Origin: Litoditis marina
Taxonomy: Eukaryota > Nematoda > Chromadorea > Rhabditida > Rhabditidae
Length of the DNA stretch: 64,000 bases
Direction: 5' to 3'
Assembly: GCA_964036275.1 (NCBI GenBank)
Contig: OZ038439.1
Location: 186,001-250,000, forward strand
The notes under the pieces are model-generated. The model was not told the DNA's origin and made no database searches. It worked only from the letters and a program-made list of their open reading frames with translations. Shown here in pieces: positions 1 to 12,872 of this stretch (position 1 is its first letter; the number at the start of each line of letters is the position of its first letter). The position numbers and the translations under genes are program-made.

Positions 1-105
1 CTTCCGTTCTATGAATATTTTCCGAAAAATGTTATGTTCATCAGAAAACAGCAGATGATGGGTACTCACTCCCAGGGTTCATGGAGATGCTCTGAGAATA
101 CTCAC

Positions 106-3100
106 ATCAACCGGTCTGTCCGGAACCAGGAACTTCTCCGCAACCGTGCTCGGCAGAATATTCTGGATGAGAAGCTTGTTGATGTCCTGCATTGTCTCCA
201 CGTCTCGTTCCTCGTTTTGGAAGGAAACGTGACAGGCTGACTCGGCTTTTCGCTCGTAGTTCGTCTGAAACATTAAAAAACTACATAAAAACCTCATGTC
301 ATCAGTTTGGATACTTGGTGTAAACTGTGATTTGGTTACTTACAGTTTCAAAATCAAAAAGAACTGGGTGGATATTATTTCTACTATCGTGAGCGTATTT
401 TTTCATAGTTCTCCAACATGTATTGCTCTTAAAAAATACTGTACATAAAACATCTCAAAGTGGCAGATTTGCCCAATTCTATGAGAACTTTCAGTTAATC
501 AAACTGACAATCCAATCGAGAAACAGAAGTAACACGAGTAGAAACGAGAGATTGATGAGGACTGTGGTCAGTTGATAACTGGAAAAGGTAAACATTTATG
601 AACAACAAAATATTGTTTTACTGAAACAGAAATCTTGCGAGGTATTAAGAAGTTATCATGTACATCTACCACCAACAAAATTATTGAATGTATTAGTTGT
701 ACAAATCATTCAAAAAAATTATTCCGTGACCATTTTTGGAATCCTGTGTTTTAGAACAAAAAAAAACTACTGAAATACAGAATATTTCCATCTTCTCTGA
801 GTATCACTAGACAGAAAGATTTCATAATAAGAGGAGAAGCGTACCTGAGATACATTTGCAGTGGCGCTGCACCCCCATAAACAGGGAAAAACGAGAGAAG
901 TATAACAAAAATAACAAAATCGACCGTGAACAGAATACAACGGTACGAATATGGAATACGGTATAACAGAAATACAGACGTCAGATGAGAGACGCAGGCT
1001 GAAAAGAAAATATTGATTGTTTTGAAAAGTTCGAAGAAAAAAGTAAGTCATCTGATGGTTTCGTACACAATAAAAATGATTGTTTCGTTTCGATTGTAGA
1101 TACCAGTTTTTACCCGTTTTGTACTGTATATTTTCTTAGGCACACGTACACTGAGAATATAATATCTTTCCACTACCGTACTTTTACTGGTAATTTGTGA
1201 TATATGATACAAAGTACAACCATAGAACTGATGTAGGTATTTATTAATAATTTTTCAGCTGTTTAATTTTTAAAGATTCTCACAGACGTACCTGGTAGAA
1301 AAACCATCGAGTTGAAGGGTGTGATATTCTCCGATTTGGCAATTATTATCTAGAATAATGAGGATTCATTATTATTAGAACTTTCATAATCACATAATCT
1401 CATTCATTCAATTCATTCACAAAACATTATATCCAGATCCACGTATTTTGAAAACGAGACCACACACTTTTTCGTACTTTTGCGTATCTCACAACATGTT
1501 TGAACTATGCCTTCTCTGGTTTTTGTTATAAATATCAAATTCAAAAAACTCAGTGCCTTAGCGAAACTCGAGCCGGTAAAAGAGAAGTCAGTTGCACTAA
1601 ATCTCAATACCAATACGATGCGAGATGACGAGATCGTAGTTATTGCTACACAGCAGAAATACAGATACACCGTAGTTTTCGCGTTACCGTTCCACTCACA
1701 TGTGGTCCGATGGTGATGAATGAAGACACCAAGAATGACAGACTTGTCAACAAGTAATGGGCATAGGGACACAGTCTATCAAAGAGGGACAGGAGGATCA
1801 ACATCAGAAAACCGAATAATTGCTGGAGTCCCGCTGTAGTTTGAACCTCACGTCTGAAACAAGGTAGAAACGGTCCACTGTGGTAGCTATGTGCTGTTTT
1901 TGTACAGAAATAGACACTACAGTTGGAGTGCAATCGTTAGTAGTTAGTTATGGTAAAATTAATAGAAAACGATAGTAATAATTCCACTTTAGTAGAACAC
2001 AATGTAAACCATGGTAACCGGTACCATTGAGGAATATCATCTCATGAAAGATTCCGCTAATTTATAAAGTGAAATTAAAACTCACGGACAGTACAGCTGA
2101 CAGATCAAAAAATTCGAGGCAGCCGCCGGAAGTGAGAGAAAGAAAAATAGCATGCAATCGGAGAGGTGGCAGAGAATGGCCTTGTTGCTGGAAAACCTAT
2201 TTTGATAACAAGTTTACTAGTATTAACGATGATTAATGATTTGATCGTAAACTTATTAAAATCAATCAATACGTATTCATAACATGGGACCAACCTGAAC
2301 GGCCACAACAGGTATGGAGAAGCATCGCTACGCGGGTTCTGGCAGTTGAACATGTTGTTTATGCTGAAAGTGAGCAATAAGTTAACAAACATGTTCAAAC
2401 ATATTGCACTATTCGAACCTCAACTGTACACGTTCCCGATCAAATAATATCCAATAATTTTCATAATCTCAAGTTTTTAGTGTTTTGCGATAAACTTCCA
2501 CTGTCAATCTTCTAAAGATAAACCTACTTATTCAGCGAGAAATTAGTCAGATTGTTCTCAATCAGCGTCATCGACTGCACTGTGTTACTGTAGTTCGGGC
2601 GGCGCGGTCCCTCGTCCTGCAATGTTGTAATAGTTTAAAAGTTTACATCTTTTTCAAACCATGATGATTGTGTGTGAGGATTTGGTCAGTTTCAAAGATA
2701 TATCAATGGCATTTATAAATACTCTTACAATCTCTTACAAGAATATTGTAAATTTGCTTTCGAGTTTTCATTTTATCCTCTTACATTGCACAGTCTTATA
2801 TGTGACTAGAGAAGACATGAGAAATGGTAGGACAGTTTCGTTGCCAACTCACAATAACGATTCCCGGATCATGGCATGTTGACGACTTCTTGGTGTTGAA
2901 GTTCGCGAATGGCGTCTCCGCTCCCCAGAATTCAACCATTTTAGAAACCTGAAAATATATGTCGATAGTAAGATTCACTCGTTTTCGTTGCTTTTGCCGA
3001 ACTATTGTTTTATGTAACGAGACCTTTTGGTGGTTTATTCAATGTGTTCTCAAAGATGCTCGACCTTGTTGGATGCACGTATGTAAGCCGGATGCAAATT

Positions 3101-6100
3101 CACCATTTGAAGCTTTAGATTTCACCTCAACGTATCTACCGTATTACCTATCGACTTAAGGGTTAAAATGTACTCACGTGGCACGTGTTACACTATGTAA
3201 AACGTACGCACCTTCGCCTTCATACTCTTCCTGCCTTGCGTGGGTCCACCGGGTGAGAGGGAGGGACCTCGCTGCTCACGGGTACAGTCAATCGTACGTC
3301 TGGAAAGATAATGGAAAATAGAGTTGTTATACGACCAGTTATTTACAAAATTGTATGAATGGTGTGAAACACACAGTTGGTTATAGTATAGAAACGTGTA
3401 GTGAGCTTCTGAGAAAACCAGTGTGTGATAAATAAAATCACCTTTGTAAGAAAGTGATTATAAACTAGGGAAAACATTTGCTGCATCGAGCAATTTAATC
3501 AATTTGGATTGATTTGCGCATGTTATTGTTAAATTCAAAACTTCACATGTTGACTCAGAACAAACTTTTTTTAGAACTCGAGATTTTGAACTCCATTTGC
3601 GACCCTAGCTCAGATAGAGACAACAACACTATTCAATTAGTACGTTTCAATGTATTAATAAACCACGTCTTGTTTTCTTTGCATTTCATGAAGAAAAGAA
3701 AATTCATAAAATTTGAAAAATATACCAACCTGTTCCTATAAATCGACGCAGTTCTTTCAATGACCGACGTTTTATCCGGTAGAATATGGTAGGTGGTGTC
3801 CCCGTAGGCAAGAACATGGGGATCGTCGGACCTGAAGAGAACACAAATAACCTGAAGTAGCAGGTTCTGTATCTGATATCGTATCTGATAAGAAAATGAG
3901 GGTTCATGAAGTATCGCACTATTTGGTTTTGGCCACGTTGCTTTAGGGGAGCAGAATAAACTTTCAGAGAACGTATGTTCACTATAATTACATTCATAAG
4001 AAACTTCATTGGCATCATTGGCACAAGCCAGTTTCGTAGCGCACTCGATGAGAGTGTGCCAGAGAGATGCAATTGTCTGCGGCCTCATTGACCCCCATAC
4101 TCTCTCGCTTTTGTAGTTTGCTAATCGCAAAAAACATTGAGGTTAATCGTTCTGAGAAGAACTATAACTCACTTCGCCTCCACAATACAGTAGTCGCCCA
4201 GCAGTCGATCTTTGGTTGTTTTCGTGATATGAACCGCACTGAAACAGATTTTTCACTTCCTATGTAGAATCATTGGTTAAAACACGAATATTTGATTGAG
4301 TATTTAGAACGGATAGGGGTAGATTGCTGTAACTTCCGTCATAGCGAATCATTATGCTCCTATAAAAAATAAAATAAATAAAATAATGTCGAGTTCCAAC
4401 TACACTTTCAGCCATGGTCATCTGCTATAAAGTACAGTACCCGATTTGACCTACCCAGGAACCCCTGCCGACTCCATGTGATTCGCCAGTGTGACGTCAT
4501 CACTCCATATATCGAATTGCCATTTCCGGAGTCCCAGAATCCCACAAAGAACACTGCCGGTATGTACTCCGATGCGCATGTTTACATCCACACCTGTGGC
4601 CACACGGACCTGTCTGAATGGGGGAATGGTACATTGTGATTTAACTTCCTTCCCCCCGGCCCAAACTGGGTGAAACCCTTCCAGGTTCACTATTTTACTA
4701 ACACAGCCAAAGCCAACTGAAGCAAATGAAATCAACAGGCAATATGATAACATGTCTTTCTTCATAGTCTTGATAATCTTCACCCAATTAACTACAGTAA
4801 CCGCTGTCGGAGATAGAATAACCCTTCTCACTTGATAGTCTTAATCACTTTCAAGCAGATACCTACAGTAACCTCTCTAACATTGAATGGCTGATCGTAC
4901 GATAGTGTTGATCATCTCTAATCTACTAACTACAGTATTCTATTTGGCAATTCTTTGTCTCTCTTAATCATGTTTGTCGTATTTACCCAAACAACTATAG
5001 TAATCTCAAGAAGATATGAACTAACTTGATAGTCTTGATCATCTCCAGTCCCATGACCACACACATATCGGCATGGTTCGGTCGGTTGACTGGCATCCCG
5101 CTCACGCAGTAATAGCAGTCCCCGAGGAACTTTATACGCATACATTGAAGTCTCTGGAATGAGAAAGTTATTGTTATTAAGATACGTATTTGACAAATTA
5201 ACAGAAGTTATTAAGACAACCCTTGAAATGAATGAAGGGCTTCATAGTTGGGCACACATATTCGAATAGTTTTGACTATGAAGTGCTTTAGAAATACCAA
5301 ATAAGAAAGTTCATTTCGTTCTGATGTGTTTCGTAGTGTGATTTCGGAGTGTGGACTATCAAACTACAGCTCAAGTTTTGTAGTCCCATCAATACCTGTG
5401 CATCTCTGTCGAATTTGCTGTATAACTCGTTCAGGGTTCGAACCAGATCGTTTGGAGACAACTGGGCGGCCAGCACAGTGAAATTGACGATGTCGGCGAA
5501 GAGAATACTGGAAAATTATGTTGGTAGCTTGGAACAAACTAAAGTACAAAACTCATATTTGACTCAGTGATTTTCCTTCTCTCAAATTCCGACTCAGTTC
5601 GAAACAGAAAAGGAAAAGGGAATTTTCTTAGCACAAAATTCTTATAGAAATTTCATACGGAAAGACCACGAAATAATTTGTTATCATTTCGTTTCTTTCA
5701 AATTGTTAATTTAAGAAAGTATGTTCCTCACCTGACATTATCATGTACTTGCACGTGTAGGTCATGGAACAGTTTGTGATGTTTCGAGTTCTGTCGACTT
5801 TCGCTGCTCGAGTAAATTATCGATTTTGATACTTTGTCAGCCAAGTAGGCAGGAATCACTGACAGAAGCAATTGGTCCTGAAATGAGGTGTTTCTGGGTA
5901 AAAAGTAAGAAACTAGAATGTATTGGTGTCGCGGTTCAGAAAAGGATAGACAACACTACATTTCATTCTATTCCGCTGTAGTTTTAAGCTATTCATGTGT
6001 AATTTTAGTGTTTTTGTTAGAGGTTCTGCTTTATATGTCTGCACCAAAAATCACATCATCATTAGGTTCGGTTATCATACCTGTCTATCCTTCAAGGTCT

Positions 6101-8887
6101 CTAATTCAGTCCTTCTGTGTACAGCTTCAGTCAGTTTCATTGCGATATCTGCCCTGTTTCCGGCCTCGTTGGCGTCAGAGACAATTCCGACCCCACTGAT
6201 GATACACTGCTGCAGGAAGAAGGACAACAACTGGAATACGGATAACACGTGTGAAAACGAATAACGTGAAGTTTCCACGTGAAACGTGTGAATCCATTGA
6301 TGTTTTCCATGATTCTACTGTGGTTAACAGCTGAAGAACTGCACGAAACTTGCCTTTTGCACCTGCAAAGTTGCTTCGAATGGGTAGTTCGAGGTCGATG
6401 TGCGACTGAGAGACTACCACAGCTCAAATTGTCTCAAATTTGAAGAAGTTTTTTTCAAGAGTAATTTCCATACTAGTGCAAAAAGCTCACCGAGCAGAAA
6501 AACGTTGAATCGTAGACCATGGCATTCCAGTTGACGAGTAGAAGGAGAATGAAACTGGATACCATCCAACCAATCGAACACACCAGAAACAACCGGCGGT
6601 GGCGGGGCAGAATGAAGAATTGGACTACTGGAAAGAGAAATGCACAATGAAAACTATCTTACTCTGTAGCAAATGGAAATTGTCATCGTTTGAAGTACTA
6701 CTTTAATTTCAAATAACAGAATTAAAAAGAGTTGTGGTCAGCTCGGTGAAGATATCATACGTTTTTGTGACAACGGATTCGCAGAGCAAAAAAACAACAA
6801 TCCCAGCAGAACGAAAACAAATGGTAGGATGTTATGACAATTAGTTGAACTCATGAATGTTGTCTTATTTTAACTGATGAGAGATGCAACTCATTTTTAT
6901 CGTTTGTATGTTTCAAGACTACCTGTGGCCATTGCCAGACAAGAGTAGAGAGAAGAATGGTCGAATTCACGAATGTGCGTTCGTTCCTGAATTGAAAGAT
7001 ACGAATAATGTTGAGCAGAACTTGTGTTTTCGTGCAATGTCATGCCAACGATTAACGTAGGTCAAAAGTCATCGTGACAATGCTGAATCAGTTTTGTTTC
7101 TTTTGCTATCCAACTCTTGAACTCTGCACATGGTTCAATGGAATATTTTATTCTTTCTGAGATAAAAATGAATCAAAAAACGTCAAAGATTATTTAGACC
7201 ACACATTGTGTTATCAAGATCATTATGGTGTTCAAAACTGACCCGACTAACAAAAATAACAATAGGTAAGTGAAGAAGCCAAATAAAAGAAGGAAATAGC
7301 ATTGAAGTGGAGAGAGACAGAAGCACCAGACCGAAACCACCCCGCTGAAATCAATTGTCGATTGAATTAGCAATTATTGACTTTCTTGTGAAAACGTTAT
7401 GGGTCGAATAGGCGGAATAGGATTAGTTCTCAGGTGTTCATTCGGCTAGAAATATTAGCATACTTTGACAAAAGTGCAAGTTATTATTTAAATATGATCA
7501 CCTACGGTAAATATGTGCACAGACAAAATAAGCCTTCCAGAAATCTCAGGTCAATGGAAAAACTCATTCTTCAATACTGGTTTTAGCCATACTCGTAGTA
7601 AATATAATTGAAATTCAAGATGAGAGAAAAGTATACGAAAGAAAAAGGCTCACCTTATCCTTGAACCGTATAGAAAAACTGGCGAAAAATAGGTAAACAA
7701 CGAAAACTAGAGAAATAGAGAAACATAGTGGAGCCCAAGCTTGAACCTGGAAAAGGTTAGAAAATCATGAGAGTAAAAAACAATGGGAAATAAACAATGG
7801 TTATTTGCCAAATAAAAATCTAATTTTTCATTGTATCGTATTACTCATAGTCAATCGACACTCATAAATTAAACTATTTCAATCACTTAAATACTTTGTG
7901 TTATTCATTTCCCTTCTAAACAGTGTTTTTACCTTTTTCTGCAGTTTTATTCGAAGTGAAATCAAAGACGCGTGGGAACTCGAAAATCTGTCTACAAATT
8001 AGTTGAAATCTGATAGCCGCGTGCAGCTGAGGATAAGAAAAGAATTAGTCACGTGCCCGGATAATTTTGCATTGCAAAGTGTAGAAGTTTCACGGAAATG
8101 ACTAGTTTCATAGACGTTTTATGGATTATGTCCATATTCCGATACTTTTAGTACCAATTGCTAACACTTTAGCACCTCGAAAGATCTCTAGCGAACTACA
8201 ACCAAACATTTGTTTTATGTTCATTGCACACTGCACAGCTAAGTTGTAAGATAAGTATGGTACGTAGTTACAGTGGATATGAATGGCTAATTGCTAATTG
8301 GTAAAATTTCCAAGCATCATGAAGCAATACAAAACAAACAATATAATTTTCTCACCTCTTTCTTATTGTTGGACGATTGTAGATCTTCCTCCGAAATAAC
8401 AAGTATCTGAAAAAACATCTCCAGCCTGAGAGGACACACTTGAAGTTATCCTCTATGTCAGATACAAACCAGTGTTTCTTCTAACATGCTCGGATGCGCC
8501 TGGCGAAATAGTGCGCGAAGTAAGAGACGCAGGAAGAAATCAACATGCCGGGATATTCCAGCACACCTACTCAGTAAAATAAAAAAATTTTTTACTTACA
8601 TTATGAACTTGCTTGGAGTAGTATCCTACGCAGACAACCACGTGTGACATTTTTACTACCACTACTACCCCTTTAAGCATTACGTAGTTATAATCGTTAA
8701 TTTAGTAGGGAAAATGGATACTCACATCATGAACCTGCGTGAAGTAGTATACTACACACAACTGGGCTGCCGAGTAGATGAACAGCCAGAAGTGCAAAGT
8801 GTGCAGCCGCGCGCGGTCCAACGCGCGCCAATGGCGCACGAGCACAGAACGAATTTCCGCGCGCGTACCCGACTCAATGGAAGACAT
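106..8887 (-). CDS. acy-2: Transmembrane adenylyl cyclase, ACY-2 type (5' 800 codons; C-terminus beyond left edge)
   Basis: Makes cAMP from ATP at the plasma membrane. Exons, start to edge: 8726-8887, 8356-8406, 7654-7746, 7252-7344, 6923-6986, 6491-6627, 6081-6230, 5732-5877, 5396-5507, 5026-5153, 4455-4613, 4173-4238, 3730-3831, 3212-3299, 2853-2948, 2528-2616, 2295-2363, 1700-1853, 1292-1349, 845-998, 509-578, 106-264. They join in phase to exactly 800 codons. Residues 30-250 hold the first membrane block. C1 follows, with both metal-binding aspartates: [10 protein letters not shown] (D304) and [10 protein letters not shown] (D348), 44 residues apart as in mammalian C1. [16 protein letters not shown] and GVPGAVHIT continue C1. 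[13 protein letters not shown] precedes the second membrane block (about 600-747), whose extracellular loops carry NIT and NLT glycosylation sites. C2 starts at about 748 ([14 protein letters not shown]) and is cut off. The ATG follows TTTTCCAG by three bases, suggesting trans-splicing. The family is certain; acy-2 rests on remembered synteny with pcm-1. The acceptor at 6230 was chosen over 6209 because it completes a membrane helix. Confidence 0.93.
8600..8650 (-). CDS. Candidate alternative first exon of the adenylyl cyclase gene
   Basis: Lies in intron 1 of the cyclase. It has an ATG, 17 open codons ([17 protein letters not shown]) and a GTAAGT donor in phase 0, the phase needed to join exon 2 at 8406. 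Its last dozen codons resemble the end of annotated exon 1 ([12 protein letters not shown], same phase, GTGAGT donor), so it looks like a tandem partial copy of that exon. Used as a first exon it would replace the 54-residue cytosolic start and part of helix 1. No convincing acceptor lies just upstream, so use as an internal exon is unlikely. It could equally be a dead duplication. Confidence 0.35.
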
Positions 8888-8893
8888 TCACTG

Positions 8894-10280
8894 GAAAAGA
8901 CAGGTGGATCGGCTCGGAGGATCTTGTCTAAGTTGTAGTGTGATGAGTGTATTGCTCTAACTACAAAACGAACATGAGAGGATAGAGCTACGAATGCAGG
9001 ACAAAAACAGATATGACATTTCGGCTCGATTTTCCCTGAGCGAGACCTACACAGGCAGTTTAACGAGTTTGTAGAGACTTACAGTAGGACTTGAACACGT
9101 CAGAATTCCAAAAGTGCAAAAGGTGAATTGATGTTTCAATCACATATTAGAATATAAATACAAAGAATCATGATCAAAGCTGTCAACAAACCGTTTACAG
9201 TAACTGTTTTCCAAAGGATTTCATACCAAATTATGTTTTGTTGTGCACGAAGATGGTCAAACGTCACGTGAAGTTTTCAGATATTTTCAATATTTTAGAA
9301 ACACAATTTCTCGGGAAATTAAGGAGGATGGGAAGATTATCGAAAAAGACCAAGTTCGTTTTTCCCGAAAAGGAGCCCGTGAAGTCCCCTGCGGCCATAT
9401 GATGTATAGGAGAAGGGAGGACGAGATTTGTTATGATAGATAGAGATGACCATTATCTCGAAATATATTACTATTTACTCAAAAAGTAGATTAATAACTG
9501 GTTGGGGAAAACAGATCATCAACCTCAAAATAGACGAGGAACCGGCAATTTCGCGACATTTGTGTCGTATCCTCTAATTTCCGCTGATTGCGAGCGTGAA
9601 ACAGCGAGATCGTCAGTGTTTTCAACACGATTTCATATCAAATTACAAAATATCATACGTATACTGTTAATCAATCGCACAGTCACCTAAAACATGTTAA
9701 ACGCAGCAGAACTCAGAAACGTGCAATGACAAAGTGCACGATTCCTCATTAGCATGCTAACTTTACGTGACTATTCAATTTACTTCTAGTATAAATAGTC
9801 AAAAATGGCGTCGAATCATGTTTTGTGAAGGAGAGATGCAAAGTGTACAAAGTCACGAACATTTTAAGCCAGTATTTTGAATATGTGAACAGACATTCTT
9901 ACTTTAAAGTGAGTTTTCTCGCTCGTGGTTAGAAGAAGAGTGAGATCTTCATTACAACGTCTCTTTCAAGATAACTATTGTCCCACAAATCATTTGGTTC
10001 AATCGCCGTCGTCCAGCACTGTTAAATTGCATGTAATATTATGTGCGCGTAACAGGGTAACCATACCCTTTTTCTTTTCACTTTTCCTCTCCATTTACTC
10101 ATTTGGAGTGCCACATACTATGTGGAAGTCACGTGTTAAATCACGAATAAATCTATTCTATTCTATAATCTTATGGTGAGTGCCTTCATCGTCACTGTGA
10201 GTTGTGCTCATTGGTTTCGTGATTAAGAACACAGGTCACGTAGAACACTACTCCTTGAAACGCGTAGATCTCAGGCAACC
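8894..10280. other. Gene-free stretch upstream of the adenylyl cyclase
   Basis: Presumed promoter and upstream flank of the cyclase. Both strands have only short ORFs without splice-linked partners or recognisable protein motifs. No RNA gene or named element was recognised. Confidence 0.5.
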
Positions 10281-10456
10281 TGGCGGCGTAGCCAACCCTC
10301 CAACCTCATGAGAAGTTCATATGAATTGAGATACCTCATGAGCTACCAGTGAACTTTCAATGTTGTAGCATAGCAATCAATAGAATCTCATGAGAAACTC
10401 GTCCCAATAGCTCATGAGATGATCTCCTGAACTTTTGGGGGGATTGCTACGCCACC
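10281..10456. repeat. Foldback element, CTCATGAG family, copy 1
   Basis: About 176 bp bounded by TGGCGGCGTAGCC and its near-complement GCTACGCCACC. The inside is rich in CTCATGAG and TCATGAGAAACTC palindromes. A second copy in the opposite orientation is at 12689-12872. This fits a non-autonomous DNA transposon; no transposase is visible. Confidence 0.75.
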
Positions 10457-10466
10457 TGTTTTTCAT

Positions 10467-10592
10467 TTTAAAGAAGGACGACTATGTGGTCCAATGGCAA
10501 CGCTTCAGTCCTTTAAACTGCAATACATTTTTCAATTGCAGTTTAAAGGACCGTTGACACGGAATTGGTCCACATAATCGTCCTACTTTAAA
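10467..10592. repeat. Palindromic MITE, GGACGATTATGTGG family, copy 1
   Basis: Arms TTTAAAGAAGGACGACTATG and CATAATCGTCCTACTTTAAA flank an inner inverted repeat (CCTTTAAACTGCAAT / ATTGCAGTTTAAAGG). The whole unit of about 126 bp can fold into one hairpin. Further copies are at 21063, 54592, 62591 and 63099. The flanking TTTAA suggests an AT-rich target. ORFs crossing it are by-products of the palindrome. Confidence 0.85.
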
Positions 10593-12430
10593 TTGAACGG
10601 CATGATTTGGTATTTCGTACACGGCTTTCCACCCTCTCTCTAGGTCGTGCTCATTCTCAAACAGCCGTTGGCAACGTGCCAATGGCATGTTATGCTTTCT
10701 CTTGTCTCTCATGAAGAAATAAATTCATGTAATGTATATAAAATATAAACAGTTCCGTTTTTTTTTTGAATAATTTCTAGTGATTTAACCCAGTTGTAGC
10801 TGTGTTCTTCTGAACATCAACGTGCTATTCGTACGGCGATTTGATTAGTTGTGTGCATAACCCCCATCCAATGCCGAGATTAATTAAGGAAAATCGAACA
10901 ACGAGGATTCGTGAAAATTATATTTAGGTCGCGCAGAGTACATCTGCAGGGATATTCGGGCGTCAACAACCTATCCTGCGTCTCTCGTTTTCCACACTAT
11001 TTCGTAGGTGGTATGTGAGATCAAAAAAACAATACATGTCGGTCGACCTGGTATAAAGCAACCGAATCAGTATTTGAACAAAGCAGACAGACAGCTTAGC
11101 AGAAACCAAGGGATTAACATAGGAGATACTCGGTAGAAGTGAAATTGATTTGAATTGTATTCGCCCGCAAAACAGAATGTCACGCAACCATATTTGGGTT
11201 CCGAGTTCGCTTGCTAAAACAGTAGAGAATTCTCGCCTAAACATTTGAGTTACAGCAGAGCAGAAAACTATATCTGAGCATCTAAGAGCATTAAAAAGTG
11301 TGCATTCTGATAATAGATTAAAACTTCCGAAATTGGGCTAAGAATAGACTTTGAACTAAAATTTGAGAAAAACAGCTGAAAAAAGGAACGCTGCCCTGCG
11401 ATCAATTTGTGTTTTGTTTTTCGAGTTCGATGGCTTTAATTGAGGTAAAGTGAAAAACACGGGTGAAGTGATTTGAGCTGAGGGGGTCGGGAGATAGAAA
11501 CGAGATTAGAAAATGTGGGAGGTCTGAGTTGTTTTCCCATCTTTAGAAGTTGTTTCGTATGAAGCGAACTTTTCCTTGTATTTCCCCTTAGAGAACTCTC
11601 TTTCTTTTTCAATAGGGAAAATCTAAACTTTGTTTAGCAATTATGAAACACACGCGTGAAGTGATTATAGCTGTGGGGGTCGAGGGAGGGAGATGAGATT
11701 GGAAAATGATGTAGGAACAGCTTGTTGAGACAAGTCTGAGTTGTTTTTCAAATTTTCTGAGTAGTCCCTTACCAAGCCAAGATTTCCTTGCTTTTTCTAT
11801 CCCAGAACATCATCTCAATCTATTTAATTCTGTTCTAAAATGAAATGTGACATCAGTCCCAACTTTTTTGACGTTTTAACCGACGTCAGAAAAAAAATCT
11901 GTGTGTGACAGTTCATTCAAGAGCTCGGAAAGATGTGCACCAGTTTATTGGAAAAAAAGTAAATGTAAATCTGTTATAGAGATGATCTAGTTTGAGTTGT
12001 AGTCTTCCAGGAACATATAATAAAGTTGGTCGAAGTACACCGTGAGCAAACTACGAACACCGTACAATGGCATGAAATCATGATATCTCCTCCCACCTTA
12101 GAGCGAGCTCTACACTCTACATACAACTTATTTTGGCAGCTCATACCAGCTAGGACTACCACAGTCGTTTTTGGGAAGTCATTTGTCCTAAATGAGTCAG
12201 ACCGCCAACTTTAGTAGGAAATGTCACATTCAAAAGTATGTGAGCACATTAAGTTGACGCATGAATGGGGTTAATTATTATGGTTAATTGAGGTAAACAG
12301 GGTTGAAAGATTAGGAGTCAACGAGCTCGATAGAAGATTGAAGTTCGAGAATACATCCACATCATTTTCGTATAAACCCAACATCGTAGCGAGGTTTCAC
12401 AAAAAGTCAACCTCGAGCTAAAATATCTTG
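10593..12430. other. Gene-free stretch between repeats
   Basis: No exon chain, RNA gene or recognisable element on either strand. Two stretches (about 11430-11530 and 11640-11760) share phrases such as GAAGTGATT followed by a GGGGGTCG run, which suggests an old duplication. Confidence 0.4.
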
Positions 12431-12431
12431 T

Positions 12432-12620
12432 CACCATTTGATAGTGAGTGCCAAATTTATAAATTTCTGTCGCTCGCCGGAATCGAACCTGCGAGCAAAA
12501 GATTCGTAGCAGGGCGATAAACACTGCGCTATTAGAGCACATAGTTCGGAAGCTGGAAAGTGAGATATACTTTCCGTTGGCGACGACTATATAGATTGTG
12601 GTCCTACAGTTTGCTTGAAC
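12432..12620 (-). repeat. tRNA-derived SINE-like element, unit A
   Basis: Read on the minus strand: a leader (GTCGCCAACGGAAAG, GTATATCTCACTTTCC), then a tRNA-like body with A-box TAGCGCAGTG and perfect B-box GGTTCGATTCC, then a tail with AAATTTATAAATTTGGCAC. The same leader and body recur at 16850-17045 and the same leader and tail at 14640-14870. It is not a working tRNA gene, because the anticodon stem does not pair. Confidence 0.7.
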
Positions 12621-12688
12621 ATGGGGAACTAGCAACTACGTAGCCAGACTGTGATCAGATATTTGGTGAGTTTGAGCTCACAACTAGT

Positions 12689-12872
12689 TGGCGGCGTAGC
12701 AATCCCCACAAAAGTTCATGAGATCACCTCATGAGCTATTAGCACGAGTTTCTCATGAGATTCTTTTGATTGCTATGCTGCAACGTTAAGAGTTCACTAG
12801 TAGCTCATGAGGTATCTCATGAGAAACTCATATGAACTTCTCATGAGGTTGGAATGTTTGTTACGCCGCCAA
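12689..12872. repeat. Foldback element, CTCATGAG family, copy 2 (inverted)
   Basis: Inverted relative of 10281-10456, bounded by TTGGCGGCGTAGC and TTACGCCGCCAA, with the same order of CTCATGAG-rich blocks. With copy 1 it encloses about 2.2 kb containing a MITE and a SINE-like unit; no coding cargo is visible in between. Confidence 0.75.

Noticed and set aside
7001..7250. Extra cyclase exon between 7252 and 6986
   Set aside because: The phases of the flanking exons already match, and the region is AT-rich with stops.
10482..10712. Reverse ORF of 76 codons
   Set aside because: Most of it lies across the palindromic MITE, and it has no flanking splice signals.
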